Positions 49,030 to 61,537 of a stretch of DNA of 64,000 nucleotides are shown piece after piece. A program made the position numbers and the translations under genes. Below the pieces are notes generated by a model. The model was not told where the DNA came from. It ran no database searches and saw only the letters and a list, made by a program, of their open reading frames with translations. The number at the start of each line of letters is the position of its first letter. Position 1 is the first letter of the stretch. This DNA is from Panax quinquefolius (taxonomy: Eukaryota; Streptophyta; Magnoliopsida; Apiales; Araliaceae). The stretch covers positions 33,334,103 through 33,398,102 of the forward strand of contig CM035167.1 of assembly GCA_020205615.1 (NCBI GenBank), given 5' to 3'.

Positions 49030-49976
49030 GAAATATCATTCAAAACTGTGACTCTCATCCAAGACTTGGATAGTACGTCACATTAATACCAACTTTGACT
49101 TCTATCCCTTAACCTGGATAGCACCTCACAATGATACCTATCAACTTACCATCTTCAATCCGACGCCGCTCGCCACGAAAAGTCCGGCTTCGTGCATTCC
49201 ACACAAGGAAGTCAACAACGAAAGGATCGGGGCTCTTTACTTATGGCTTGATATGACAATGATTGACTTTAGTGGTTTGGTTACTTTGAATTCGCATGAA
49301 ATCTAACAACCTTACTAAAATCATGATGAGTATTTAGCCAATCGATTTCTAAAGTCACATCAAAGACAAATATTTTCAGAGAGATAAGATTGACAGGTAA
49401 CGTGAAAGTGTTTATTTGAATCAAACAAGATTTAAAAATAGTAGCGGTAATGAAGGCTCCTACTAACGAAGTTTCAACCAATAAGTCAAAGTCTAACTTC
49501 TCCGGAGTCAAATTTAAACGTTGAATGCAAGCAAGAGATATAAAATAATGGGTAGAACCGGTATCTTATAAGGTATAGACTTCGCAATTTATAATTAACT
49601 AACACGTGCTAAATTCGTTCGGTTTACTCGCTTTTTGAGAAGTCATGAAAAATGCACTTCCTAAAACCAACGACTTTGTTTTGTCCATATCCACATTTGG
49701 TGCCACCGTCCCAGCTAGACTTGACTTTGGTGCACAACAAAATTGAGCTAAATGACCTTATCTTCTTGCAATTTCCACTTCTATTATCTTTTCCATGATT
49801 ACCAATCAAGTGGTTACCATTCTTAGCATGATAATTTCCCCGATGGTTATCATCATGTTCGATAGCCGCTTGCCACCAATATGATTATTATCGTGTTGTT
49901 GGTCGTTACCTTTTGTTTGAGCTAAATCAACACTCTCATGTGCTTCATTGCTTATCTCAGCATTTTCAGAAGCCAT
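49030..49976 (-). pseudogene. Reduced gag-protease remnant, unit 1
   Basis: This copy keeps the clearest gag start: MASENAEISNEAHESVDLAQ at 49976, leading directly into an N/G/H-rich tail. The capsid domain is missing, as if gag had lost its middle. Downstream fragments include GHLAQFCCAPKSSLAGTV and FFMTSQKASKPNE, then DTGSTHYFIS with a stop just before it, and LTPEKLDFDLLVETS (49281-49511). Confidence 0.75.
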
Positions 49977-50144
49977 TCTCAAACACTGTCACAAAACAAG
50001 GGTTAATTAATATATCACATATTATCCCTATACTCACGACCGACCAATTAAATACCAAATAAATTTAGGTAGGTCATACTAGCGAAGGTATTCCCTGCTC
50101 TCCCCTCCTAGTACTATTCTCACATCTTAGCCAGGGATCATATC

Positions 50145-50163
50145 CCTAAGATCTGATACCAAC
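50145..50163 (-). other. Primer-binding site, unit 1
   Basis: The minus strand reads gtTGGTATCAGATCttagg next to LTR A2 (one mismatch to the tRNA-iMet complement). In the other units it is at about 44414-44430, 55820-55836 and 61520-61537. The last is the best match (TGGTATCAGAGC). Confidence 0.8.
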
Positions 50164-52563
50164 TGTGACGCCCCCAAAATTAGGTATACGTCACCCATCT
50201 TGGGTCGCCACTTACATGGTACATAAATTCAAAAACAACTTACTAATATAAACTGCTGGTATACAATACGACATAAACATGAGTTTGAATACAAATATTG
50301 TCTACTAGATATTATACAAACTCAAAAAGGAGTCCTCATTACAACTATTATCACAATATTTCACGTAATAGTGAGGACTACTAATGCTATCCTCTGGACC
50401 ATTACTCCGCTTCCCGACTCGTCCCAAATATGTTCTCATTTCAAGAAGAAAAATGAAAAGAAAGGGTGAGCTCAACTAGCCCAAGAAGAAATATTATGAC
50501 TAAGATAATGCGTAATAAATTATCATTAGCCTTCAACAAAGGTTAAACTGATAAAATACAATAGACAACCAGTTTAACCGCAACGGAATATGCAATCCAT
50601 TAAAAGAGTCAAGTAGAAAATAAAGTCTACTATCTTTTATGATTTAAAAGGTTTTCCATCACTGTTATAGCTGAGACTCAGCTTTAATAAATATTCCACC
50701 ACATCTAATCATCCCTGTACCACGGTCAAGAATTTTCATTAAATCATCAATGGTCATGACTATACCGAATCACCCCGGTCATAATCATACCAAAAACTAT
50801 CCATCAACGCATTACAAGCCAATTGAGGACTTTTGTCACATCATTTATATCAAGCCATGATTATACCGAATGATCCCTGGTCATAATCATACTAAGTTCA
50901 TCTATGCACGTAAGCCAAAGATAACATAATATAACATGAGGATGATGACAATGACATAATAATTCAATAAAACAAGTTCAAGAGTTATTTAATCCGGGAA
51001 TTATTAACGTCCCAAATTGTCAACATGATCTTTGTTTTTGTAGTAAAATTCAAGAATAATCGGAAGAATATTTCCATGAAAAGATATTTGGATGGAACGC
51101 AAATATCAACGATATTCTACTAATTTCATGGAGTATAGAAGTCAAAGTTTTAACCAACCGGGTATAATAAAGAATGGAATAACAAAAGAAATCACCATAC
51201 TCATGCGGTATTGTAGATGATGTGTTATTCTATTAGAATAAATAATAATAATGAACCCGTGTCGTGAAATTAACACCGGCTGGGATGATCCAACGTAATA
51301 ATAAATGTTGAATAATAAACAATGGAACCAGTCCTGTAAAACACATGCATGGATATTCCAATGTAATAATAAATGTGGAGTAATAAACAATGGAACCAAT
51401 TCCTAAAACACACGCATGTGATATTCCAATAGAATAATAAAGAATGGAATAATGTAAGAAGATCACCAAGTATAGGGGATTCAGCATATCTGAGTTATTC
51501 CAACGTAATAAATAAGAATGGAATAATATAAGGATTTCACCAAGTATAGGGTATGCCACAGTACATCACGAGTTATGTATAGGGTATGCCACTTTTACAA
51601 AGTTATTCCAATGTAATAATAATAATGAATGGAATAATGAAGTTCTCTTCATGAATAAGAAAGAATAACACCCCTTACTAGTACAACAAATAATATTCCT
51701 ACTAGTAAAAGACACTTTGGATATCAAAGTAGTGAAGTACCGTATACTCTTCTTCTTTCTCTCTATAGATTTTCTCTCTATATAACTTCTCTCTATAATT
51801 TCTCTCTAGAGATTTAGTGAATTAAATAAGAAAATAATGAAGGAATGAGCTTCTATTTATAGGAAAATAGAATGCATAGTAATTAATCCATGAACGGTCC
51901 AGTTGATTTACTTTAATCGACGGTCCATATTTAAAGCAAAATATTTAAATAAAATATAATATATTCTATTTATATAAAAACATTTTACTATGCAAAACAC
52001 TATGCGACACTATGCATAATAAAATATAATATATTCTATTTACGTAATAACTTTAATAAAGTATTCTGCTTTTATATAAAAGATGTTTCGCTTTTATTAC
52101 GTTAATAATACGAATAAAACAAAACGTCATTATCGCTATAATAATTCATATTATTAATCGACAATAATGGAATCAAACCGAGTGACTTCTCACATAAGCA
52201 TCAATAATCAATACCGCAGTATACTATGCAACCACACGTATTATTTGTACTTTTACTACCGAAAGTAGTTCAACAATATCAACCAGAAAACTTCCGCCGT
52301 TATTTCAATAAAATATTTTTGTCGTTTTCTCAATCCGACAATAATTACGCTTAGGGTCCACCAATGATTGAGCCGTTGCGAATAATATTCCTCGCTAAAC
52401 CGAATATTCCCAGACCAATCGAATATAATATAACCACTTGCATACTTTGCAAAATTTATAAGTACTACCCACAACTATAATATTATCTTAAATTCACACC
52501 ATAATATTAAAAAATTATTTCGACAAAATTTAAATCATTATTGATAAAATCTGGGGTCTCACA
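50164..52563 (-). mobile_element. Array LTR A2
   Basis: The plus strand runs TGTGACGCCCCCAAAATTAGG-like sequence to ctggggtctcaca, 2.4 kb, with intact TG...CA ends. Same internal layout as A1, but only three AACACTATGC-type units (51988-52018). The imperfect 60-70 bp repeat is at about 51170-51640. Open frames at 51142-51399 and 51233-51559 are repeat translations. Confidence 0.88.
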
Positions 52564-53011
52564 ATCTCCCCTCCTTATGGAATTTCGCCCTCGAATTTAG
52601 GGTACGTACCTAGTATGATAAGAGGTGAGGATACATTGAATACCTTTATCGTTAAAAATATTAAATTCATCTTCTTGTGATCCTACCAAAGATATTCATT
52701 AACAATTCATCTTTGCACTACAGGCCAAAGATGTACAATCAGAAAAACCAATAATCTTTGAGACGCATCTTAATAGTATCACGACCACGAATTATCTATG
52801 CACCAATCGCCAAGGATATTCGTGTTTTTAATTACTGATCATGATTATACCGAATAATCCTCGGTCATAATCATACCAAGTCTATCAATGCACTACTGAC
52901 CAAAGATGACTTTTACCACATCCATGAATTAATATTTCATTGTTTGAGACTCAAATTTCAATAATTAATCCATATCATCGAATCATCCCCGCACTACGTG
53001 CCAAGGATATT

Positions 53012-53291
53012 CATTAGTATCACGACCACGAATTATCCATGCACTACTACCAAAGATAATCGTGTATTCATTAGTATCACGACCACAAATTATCCATGCA
53101 CTACTACTTAAGATAATCGTGTATTCATTAGTATCACGACCACAAATTATCCATGCACTACTACCAAAGATAATTGTGTATTCATTAAGATCACGACCAC
53201 AAATTATCCATGCACTACTACCAAAAGATAATCGTATTCATTAGTATCACGACCACAAATTATCCATGCACTACTACCAAAGATAATCGTG
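53012..53291. repeat. 57-bp minisatellite, 5 copies (unit 2)
   Basis: Same unit as at 47271. Several copies read ctactaccaaag where unit 1 mostly reads ctacggccaaag. Confidence 0.9.
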
Positions 53292-54699
53292 TTTTCAATT
53301 AGGGTTATGATTATACCGAACAATCCCTGGTCATAATCATACCAAGTCCATCTATGCACTACAGGCCACAGATGACTTTCAACATAATATAAACATGAGG
53401 ATAATGATATAAAGAATCAATCAAATGAGATAAAGGATAAATATTAAACATTTATAATATAATTTATCCAGATTCAAGAATATCCCCATGTTATCAATCA
53501 CTTAATAATCTTATAATCTAATATCATTAATATTATAACAATATTTTAATCACTTCTTAAATTTATAAACAATTTATCTCAATTGTTTACGCTTTACCAT
53601 ATAATGCATTTAATCATTCAAAATGCCATACTCATAAGATATCATCACCAATTATCGATCCCTCATCAAAAAATATGCATATACTCTATATAGGATTCTC
53701 TAGCCATAAAATCCTATTTTTAACTTTGTTACTTCACATAACATATTTAACTCATATGTTCGTAACTAAACTATTTTCATGAAAAATACCAAATTAGTCC
53801 CAAAAATATTTCTTTTCTGGGATTTAGCATAATATTGTCCCATAATGAAAATATATTTTTCTCGGAATTTTTAAAATTCATTTACTATTTTTCAAAAATA
53901 AATTTCTAATTAATTCCTTAAGAAATTAGCTACCTCAAGTTTAAATCCAAAAATTCCCAAATCTTGGCAGGACCTTACACATGTTAATGTGAGCCTCCAG
54001 TTTAAATTGCATGGTCATCGGAGTTGTAGAACTCCGGTTATATCGTTTTTCGTCAGAAAAATCTAAATATTGAAATGGTCATAACTTGCTCATTTTAAGT
54101 CAGAATAAGCTCATTTTTGGACAGGAGTTACCTTATACCATATACTTTCATTTCCCAAAAGGCTAGAATTTTTCTCATAATTTAAGTGGCCGAAAATGCC
54201 CTTTTAAAAATAAAATCAGTAGTTTTTTGAAATTTCCAACTTTTTCATTCTTTATTAAAATCAGTCCACACGTAAATCTACAACACCTTTTCCATTGATT
54301 CCACTTGGAGATGCTACAAAACTCATAGATCTAACTCTAGAACTTGACCACACTGAAAAATTCACAATATATTAGGAGATATGGTCAATTGAATTTCATG
54401 TTACGTTTTTCTCCAAAATCTGATTTTCAACTCTTTGTGATTTCTAAGAAACTTTCATGTTTTCACATACTAACCAACATAACTCATTATAACACTTACT
54501 AATACCACGTATACCCATGATTTTCATTAGTCCAATGCTTTTATTATGACTTTCATCATAATCCACGTAAACAGATCCTTTTAGTTGAAGAAATATTTGA
54601 GGGTTTAAGAAATGGGTTTTTGTACTGGGGTCAATACAAAATTTGATTTCACGCTCTAGGGTAGGCTAAGAAGTCTTCAAGAATACGCCAGGAAATTTA

Positions 54700-55655
54700 T
54701 TAATAATAGAAATATCATTCAAAACTGTGACTCTCATCCAAGACTTGGATAGTACGTCACATTAATACCAACTGTGACTTCTATCCCTTAACCTGGATAG
54801 CACCTCACAATGATACCTATCAACTTGCCATCTTCAGTCACGACATCGCCTACAGAAAGTCTGGCTTTGGTGCATTCCACACAAGGAAGTCAACAACGAA
54901 AGGATCGGGGCTCTTTACTTATGGCTTGATATGACAATGATTGACTTTAGTGGTTTGGTTACTTTGAATTCGCATGAAAGCTAACAATCTTACTAAAATC
55001 ATGATGAGTATTTAGCCAATCGATTTCTAAAGTCACATCAAAGACAAATATTTTCAAAGAGATAAGATCGACAGGTAACGTGAAAGTGTTTATTTGAATC
55101 AAACAAGATTTAAAAATAGTAGCGGTAACGAAGGCTCCTATTAACGAAGTTTCAACCAATAAGTCAAAGTCTAACTTCTCCGGAGTCAAATTTAAACGTT
55201 GAATGCAAGCAAGAGATATAAAATAATGGGTAGAACCGGTATCTTATAAGGTATAGACTTCGCAATTTATAATTAACTAACCCGTGCTAACTTCGTTCGG
55301 TTTACTCGCTTTTTGAGAATTCATGAAAAATGCACTTCCAAAAACCAACGACTTTGTTTTGTCCATATCCAGCTTTGGTACCACCGTCCCAGCTAGACTT
55401 GACTTTGGTGCACAACAAAATTGAGCTAAATGACCTTCTATTCTTGCAATTTCCACTTCTATTATCTTTGCCATGATTACCACCGAAGTGGTTACCATTC
55501 TTAGCATGATAATTTCTCCCACGATGGTTATCATTGTTCTGATAGCCGTTGCCACCAGTATGATTATTATCGTGTTGTTGGTCGTTACCTTTTGTTTGAG
55601 TGAATCAACACTCTCATGTGCTTCATTGCTTATCTCAAAGATTTTCGGATGCCAT
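54700..55655 (-). pseudogene. Reduced gag-protease remnant, unit 2
   Basis: Gag start MASENL near 55655 is interrupted early. A frame at 55277-55555 carries GHLAQFCCAPKSSLAGTV, SAFFMNSQKASKPNE. The protease remnant at 54959-55189 keeps LTPEKLDFDLLVETS and LEIDWLNTHH. The stop directly before DTGSTHYFIS is shared with all other units. Confidence 0.75.
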
Positions 55656-55836
55656 TCTCAAACACCGTCACAAAACAAGGGTTAATTAACATATCACATA
55701 TTATCCCTATACTCGACTAACCAATTAAATACCAAATAAATTTAGGTAGGTCATACTAGCGAAGGTATTCCCGCCTCTCCCTCCTAGTACTATTCTCACA
55801 TCTTAGCAGGGATCATATCCTAAGCTCGATACCAAC

Positions 55837-58252
55837 CGTGGCGCCCCAAAATTAGGTATCGTCACCCATCTTGGGTCGCCACTTACATGGTACATAAATT
55901 CCAAAACAACTTACTAATATAACTGTGTAGTACAATACGACATAAATCGTGAGTTTGAATACAAATATTGTCTACTAGATATTATACAAACTCAAAAGGA
56001 GTCCTTATTACAACTATTATCACACTATTTCACGTAATAGTGAGGACTACTAATGCTATCCTCTCGACCATTACTCCGCTCCCCGACTAGTCCCAAATTA
56101 TGTTCTCATTTCACAAGAGAACGGTGAAAAGAAAGGGTGAGCTCAACTAGCCCAAGAAGAAATATTATGACTAAGATAATGCGTAATAAATTATCATTAG
56201 CCTTGAACATTGTTAAACCGATAAAATACAATGAGACAACCGCTTTAACTCTAGCGGTGAATATCTGAATCCATTAAAAGAGTCAAGTAGAAAATAAAGT
56301 CTACTATCTTTTATGATTTAAAAGGTTTTCCATCATCATTATAAATTGAGACTCGACTTTAATAAATATTCCACCACATCTAATCATCCTCGTACTACAC
56401 GGTCAAGAATTTTCATTAAATCATCAATGGTCATGACTATACCGAATCACCCCTGGTCATAATCATACCAAAAACTATCCATCACTGCATTACACGCCAC
56501 TGAGGACTTTTGTCACATCATTTATATCAAGCCATGATTATACCGAATGATCCCTGGTCATAATCATACTAAGTTCATCTATGCACGTAAGCCAAAGATA
56601 ACATAATATAACATGAGGATGATGACAATGACATAATAATTCAATAAAACAAGTTCAAGAGTTATTTAATCCAGGAATTATTAACGTCCAAATTGTCAAC
56701 ATTATACTGTTTTGTAGAGTAAAATTCAAGAATAATCAGATGAATATTTCCATGAAAAGATACTGGATGAAACGCAAATATCAACGATATTCTACTAATT
56801 TCATGGAGTATAGAAGTCAAAGTTTTAACCAACTGGGTATAATAAAGAATGGAATAACAAAAGAAATCACCATGCATGCGGTACTTCACATAGACAGGTT
56901 ATTCTAATAGAATATTAATAACGGAACCAGGTCAGTTGAAATTCACAAGCGGATGATCCAATGTAATAATAAATGCTAAATAATAAACAATGGAACCAAT
57001 CCCAGGTGTAAAACACACGCATGTGATATTCCAATGTAATAATAAATGCGAGTAATAAACAATGGAACCAGTCCTGTAAAACACATGAGATGTGATATTC
57101 CAACGTAATAATAAAGAATGGAATAACGTAAGAAGATCACCAAGTATAGGGATTCACATATACAAAGTTATTCCAACAAAATAAATAAGAATGGAATAAT
57201 ATAAGGATTTCGCCAAGTATAGGGTATGCCAGCATATACAAAGTTATGTATAGGGTATGCCACTTTTACAAAAGTTATTCCAACGTAATAATAATAAATG
57301 GAATAACAGAAGTTCTCTTTATGAATAAGAAAGAATAACACCCCTTACGGGTACAACAAATAATATTCCCTACCGTAAAAGACACTGGATATCAAAGTAG
57401 TGAATTACCAGAATACTCTTCTTCTTTCTCTCTATAGATTTTCTCTCTATAGCTTCTCTCTATAATTTCTCTCTCTAGAGATTTAGTGAATTCGTAAGAA
57501 AATAATGAAGGAATGAGCTTCTATTTATAGGAAAATAGAATGCATAGTAATTAATCCATGAACGGTCCAGATTGATTTACTTTAATCTGACGGTCCATAT
57601 TTAAAGCAAAATATTTAAATAAAATATAATATATTCTATTTATATAAAAACATTTTACTATGCAAACACTATGCAACACTATGCAAAACACTATGCAACA
57701 CTATGCATAATAAAATATAATATATTCTATTTATAGAATAACTTTAATAAAGTATTCTGCTTTATATAAAAGATGTGTTTCGCTTTTATTATGTTAATAA
57801 TACTGAATAAAACAAAACGTCATTATCGCTATAATAATTCATATTATTAATCGACAATAATGGAATCAAACCGAGTGACTTCTCACATAAGCATCAATAA
57901 TCAATACCGTAATGCTACTATGCAACCACACGTACATCGTACTTTTTTACTAACCGAGTAGTTCAACAAGATCAACCAGAAACTTCCGCCGTTATTTTAA
58001 TAAAATATTTTTGTCGTTTCTCAATCCGACAATAATTACATTGTAGGGTCCACCAATGATTGAGTAGTTGTACGAATATTCCCCTAAAAACCGAATATTC
58101 CCCACCAATCGAATATAATATAACCACTTGCATACTTTTGCAAAATTTATAAATACTACCCACAACTATAATATTATCTTAAATTCACACCATAATATTA
58201 AAAATTATTTCGACAAAATTTAAATCATTATTGATAAAATCTGGGTCTCACA
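55837..58252 (-). mobile_element. Array LTR A3
   Basis: The plus strand runs cgtggcgccccaaaattagg (altered terminus) to ctgggtctcaca. Five AACACTATGC-type units at 57658-57709. The imperfect 60-70 bp repeat lies at about 56870-57320. Frames at 56662-56889 and 56915-57103 are repeat translations. Confidence 0.87.
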
Positions 58253-58700
58253 ATCTCCCTCCTTATGGAATTTAAGCCCTCGAATTCGTGGTACGATACT
58301 GTATGATAAGAGGTGAGGATACCTTGAATACCTTTATCGTTAAAAATATTAAATTCATCTTCGCAATCCTACCAAAGATATTCATTAACAATTCATCTTT
58401 GCACTACAGTGCAAAAAGATATACAATCAGAAAACCAATAATGCCGAGACGCAACTTAATAGTATCACGACCACGAATTATCTATGCACCAATCGGCCAA
58501 GGATATTCGTGTTTTCAATTACTGATCATGATTATACCGAATAATCCTCGGTCATAATCATACCAAGTCTATCAATGCACTACTGACGAAAGATGACTTT
58601 TACCACATGCATGAATTAATATTTCATTCTTTGAGACTCAAATTTCAATAATTAATCCATATCATCGAATCATCCACTCGCACTACGGGCCAAGGATATT

Positions 58701-58982
58701 CATTAAGTATCACGACCACGAATTATCCATGCACTACTACCAAAGATAATCGTGTATTCATTAGTATCACGACCACAAATTATCCATGCACTACGGCCAA
58801 AGATAATCGTGTATTCATTAGTATCACGACCCCAAATTATCCATGCACTACGGCCAAAGATAATTGTGTATTCATTAGTATCACGACCACAAATTATCCA
58901 TGCACTACGGCCAAAGATAATCGTGTATTCATTAGTATCACGACCACAAATTATCCATGCACTACGGCCAAAGATAATCGTG
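58701..58982. repeat. 57-bp minisatellite, 5 copies (unit 3)
   Basis: Same unit. The frames here (plus 58752-59027, minus 58703-59140) are translations of the repeat and not proteins. Confidence 0.9.
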
Positions 58983-60399
58983 TTTTCAATTACGGTTATG
59001 ATTATACCGAACAATCCTTGGTCATAATCATACCAAGTCCATCTATGCACTACAGGCCACAGATGACTTTCAACATAATATAAACATGAGGATAATGATA
59101 AAGAATCAATCAATTGAGATAAAGGATAAATATTAAACATTTATAATATAATTTATCCAGGATTCAAGAATATCCCCATGTTATCAATCCTTTAATAATC
59201 TCATAATCTAATATCATTAATATTATAACAATATTTTAATCACTTCTTAAATTTATAAACAATTTATCTCAATTGTTTACGCTTTACCATATAATGCATT
59301 TAATCATTCAAAATGTCATACTCATAAGATATCATCACCAATTATCAGATCCCTCATCAAAAAAATATGCATATACTCTATATAGGATTTTCTAGCCATA
59401 AAATCCTATTTTTAACTTTGTTACTTCACATAACATATTTAACTCATATGTTCGTAACTAAACTATTTTCATGAAAAATACCAAATTAGTCCCAAAAATA
59501 TTTCTTTTCTGGGATTTAGCATAATATAGTCCCTTAATGAAAATATATTTTTCTCGGAATTTTTAAAATTCATTTACTATTTTTCAAAAATCAATTTCTA
59601 ATTAATACCATAAGAAATTAGCTACCTCAAGTTTAACTTCAAAAATTCCCAAATCTTGGCAGGACCTTACACATGTTAATGTGAGCCTCCAGTTTAAATT
59701 TCATGGTCATCGGAGTTGTAGAACTCCGGTTATATCGTTTTTCGTTTGAAAAACCTAAATATTGAAATGGTCATAACTTGCTCATTTTAAGTCAGAATAA
59801 GCTCATTTTTGGACAGGAGTTACCTTATACCATATAATTTCATTTCCCAAAAGGCTAGAATTTTTCTCATAATTTAAGTGGCCGAAAATGCCCTTTTAAA
59901 AATAAAATCAGTAGCTTTTTGAAATTTCCAGCTTTTTCATTCTTTATTAAAATCAGTCCACACGTAAATCTACAACACCTTTTCCATTGATTCCACTTGG
60001 AGATGCTACAAAACTCATAGATCTAACTCTAGAACTTGACCACACTGAAAAATTCACAATATATTAGGAGATATGGTCAATTGAATTTCATGTTACGTTT
60101 TTCACCAAAATCTGATTTTCAACTCTTTGTGATTTCTAAGAAACTTTCATGTTTTCACATACTAACCAACATAACTCATTATAACACTTACTAATACCAC
60201 GTATACCCATGATTTTCATTAGTCCAATGCTTTTATTATGACTTTCATCATAATCCACGTAAATGCATCCTTTTAGTTGAAGAAATATTTGAGGGTTTAA
60301 GAAATGGGTTTTTGTCTTTGGGGGTCAATACAAAATTCGATTTCACGCTCTAGGGTAGGCTAAGAAGTCTTCAAGAATACGCCAGAAATTTATTAATAA

Positions 60400-61350
60400 T
60401 AGAAATATCATTCAAAATCTGACTCTCATCCAAGACTTGGATAAGACGTCACATTAATACCAACTGTGACTTCTATCCCTTAACCTGGATAGCACCTCAC
60501 AATGATACCTATCAACTTGCCATTTTCAGTCACGACATCGCCTACAGAAAGTCTGGCTTTGGTGCATTCCACACAAGGAAGTCAACAACGAAAGGATCGG
60601 GGTTATTTACTTATGGCTTGATATGACAATGATTGACTTTAGTGGTTTGGTTACTTTGAATTCGCATGAAAGCTAACAATCTTACTAAAATCATGATGAG
60701 TATTTAGCCAATCGATTTCTAAAGTCACATCAAAGACAAATATTTTCAAAGAGATAAGATCGACAGGTAACGTGAAAGTGTTTATTTGAATCAAACAAGA
60801 TTTAAAAATAGTTGCGGTAACGAAGGCTCCTACTAACGAAGTTTCAACCAATAAGTCAAAGTTTAACATCTCCGGAGTCAAATTTAAACGTTGAATGCAA
60901 GCAAGAGATATAAAATAATGGGTAGAACCGGTGTCTTATAAGGTATAGACTTCGCAATTTATAATTAACTAACCCGTGCTAACTTCGTTCGGTTTATTCG
61001 CTTTTTGAGAAGTCATGAAAAATGCACTTCCTAAAACCAACGACTTTGTTTTGTCCATATCCAGCTTCGGTGCCACCGTCCCAGCTAGACTTGACTTTGG
61101 TGCACAAACAAAATTGAGCTAAATGACCTTCTATTCTTGCAATTTCCACTTCTATTATCTTTGCCATGATTACCAATCAAGTGGTTACCATTCTTAGCAT
61201 GATAATTTCCCCACGATGGTTATCATTGTTCGATAAATGCCGCCACCACCAATATGATTATTATCGTGTTGTTGGTCGTTACCTTTTGTTTGAAATTTGA
61301 ATCAACACTCTCATGTGCTTCATTGCTTATCTCAAAGATTTTCGGATGCC
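60400..61350 (-). pseudogene. Reduced gag-protease remnant, unit 3
   Basis: Same architecture as the other units: MASENL gag start near 61349, N/G/H-rich tail, protease remnant 60651-60881 with LNFDLLVETS and LEIDWLNTHH, and the shared stop before DTGSTHYFIS. Confidence 0.75.
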
Positions 61351-61537
61351 ATTCTCAAACACCGCCACAAAACAAGGGTTAATTAACATATCACATATTA
61401 TCCCTATACTCTGACTAACCAATTAAATACCAAATAAATTTAGGTAGGTCATACTAGCGAAGGTATTCCCGCTCTCCCCTCCTAGTACTATTCTCACATC
61501 TTAGCCAGGGATCATATCCCTAAGCTCTGATACCAAC

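Larger units (their letters stand above)
46827..50163 (-). mobile_element. Array unit 1: full interior
   Basis: About 3.3 kb from the purine tract at 46827 (plus strand atctccctccttatgg) to the PBS at 50145-50163. In order on the plus strand: degenerate repeats, the 57-bp minisatellite (47271-47610), an AT-rich stretch, the shared non-coding block (48148-49010), the protease and gag remnants, and the leader. Confidence 0.85.
52564..55836 (-). mobile_element. Array unit 2: full interior
   Basis: Same order as unit 1. Its purine tract (minus strand ccataaggaggggagat) is the least altered. Minisatellite at 53012-53291, shared block at 53827-54690, gag-protease remnant at about 54700-55655. Confidence 0.85.
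58253..61537 (-). mobile_element. Array unit 3: full interior
   Basis: Same order as unit 1: minisatellite 58701-58982, shared block 59519-60370, gag-protease remnant about 60400-61350, PBS 61520-61537. In the array's minus orientation this is the first interior, next to the outermost 5' LTR. Confidence 0.85.

Noticed and set aside
58703..59140. 145-codon minus-strand frame over the unit 3 minisatellite
   Set aside because: Same minisatellite translation, and most of it mirrors the plus-strand frame.
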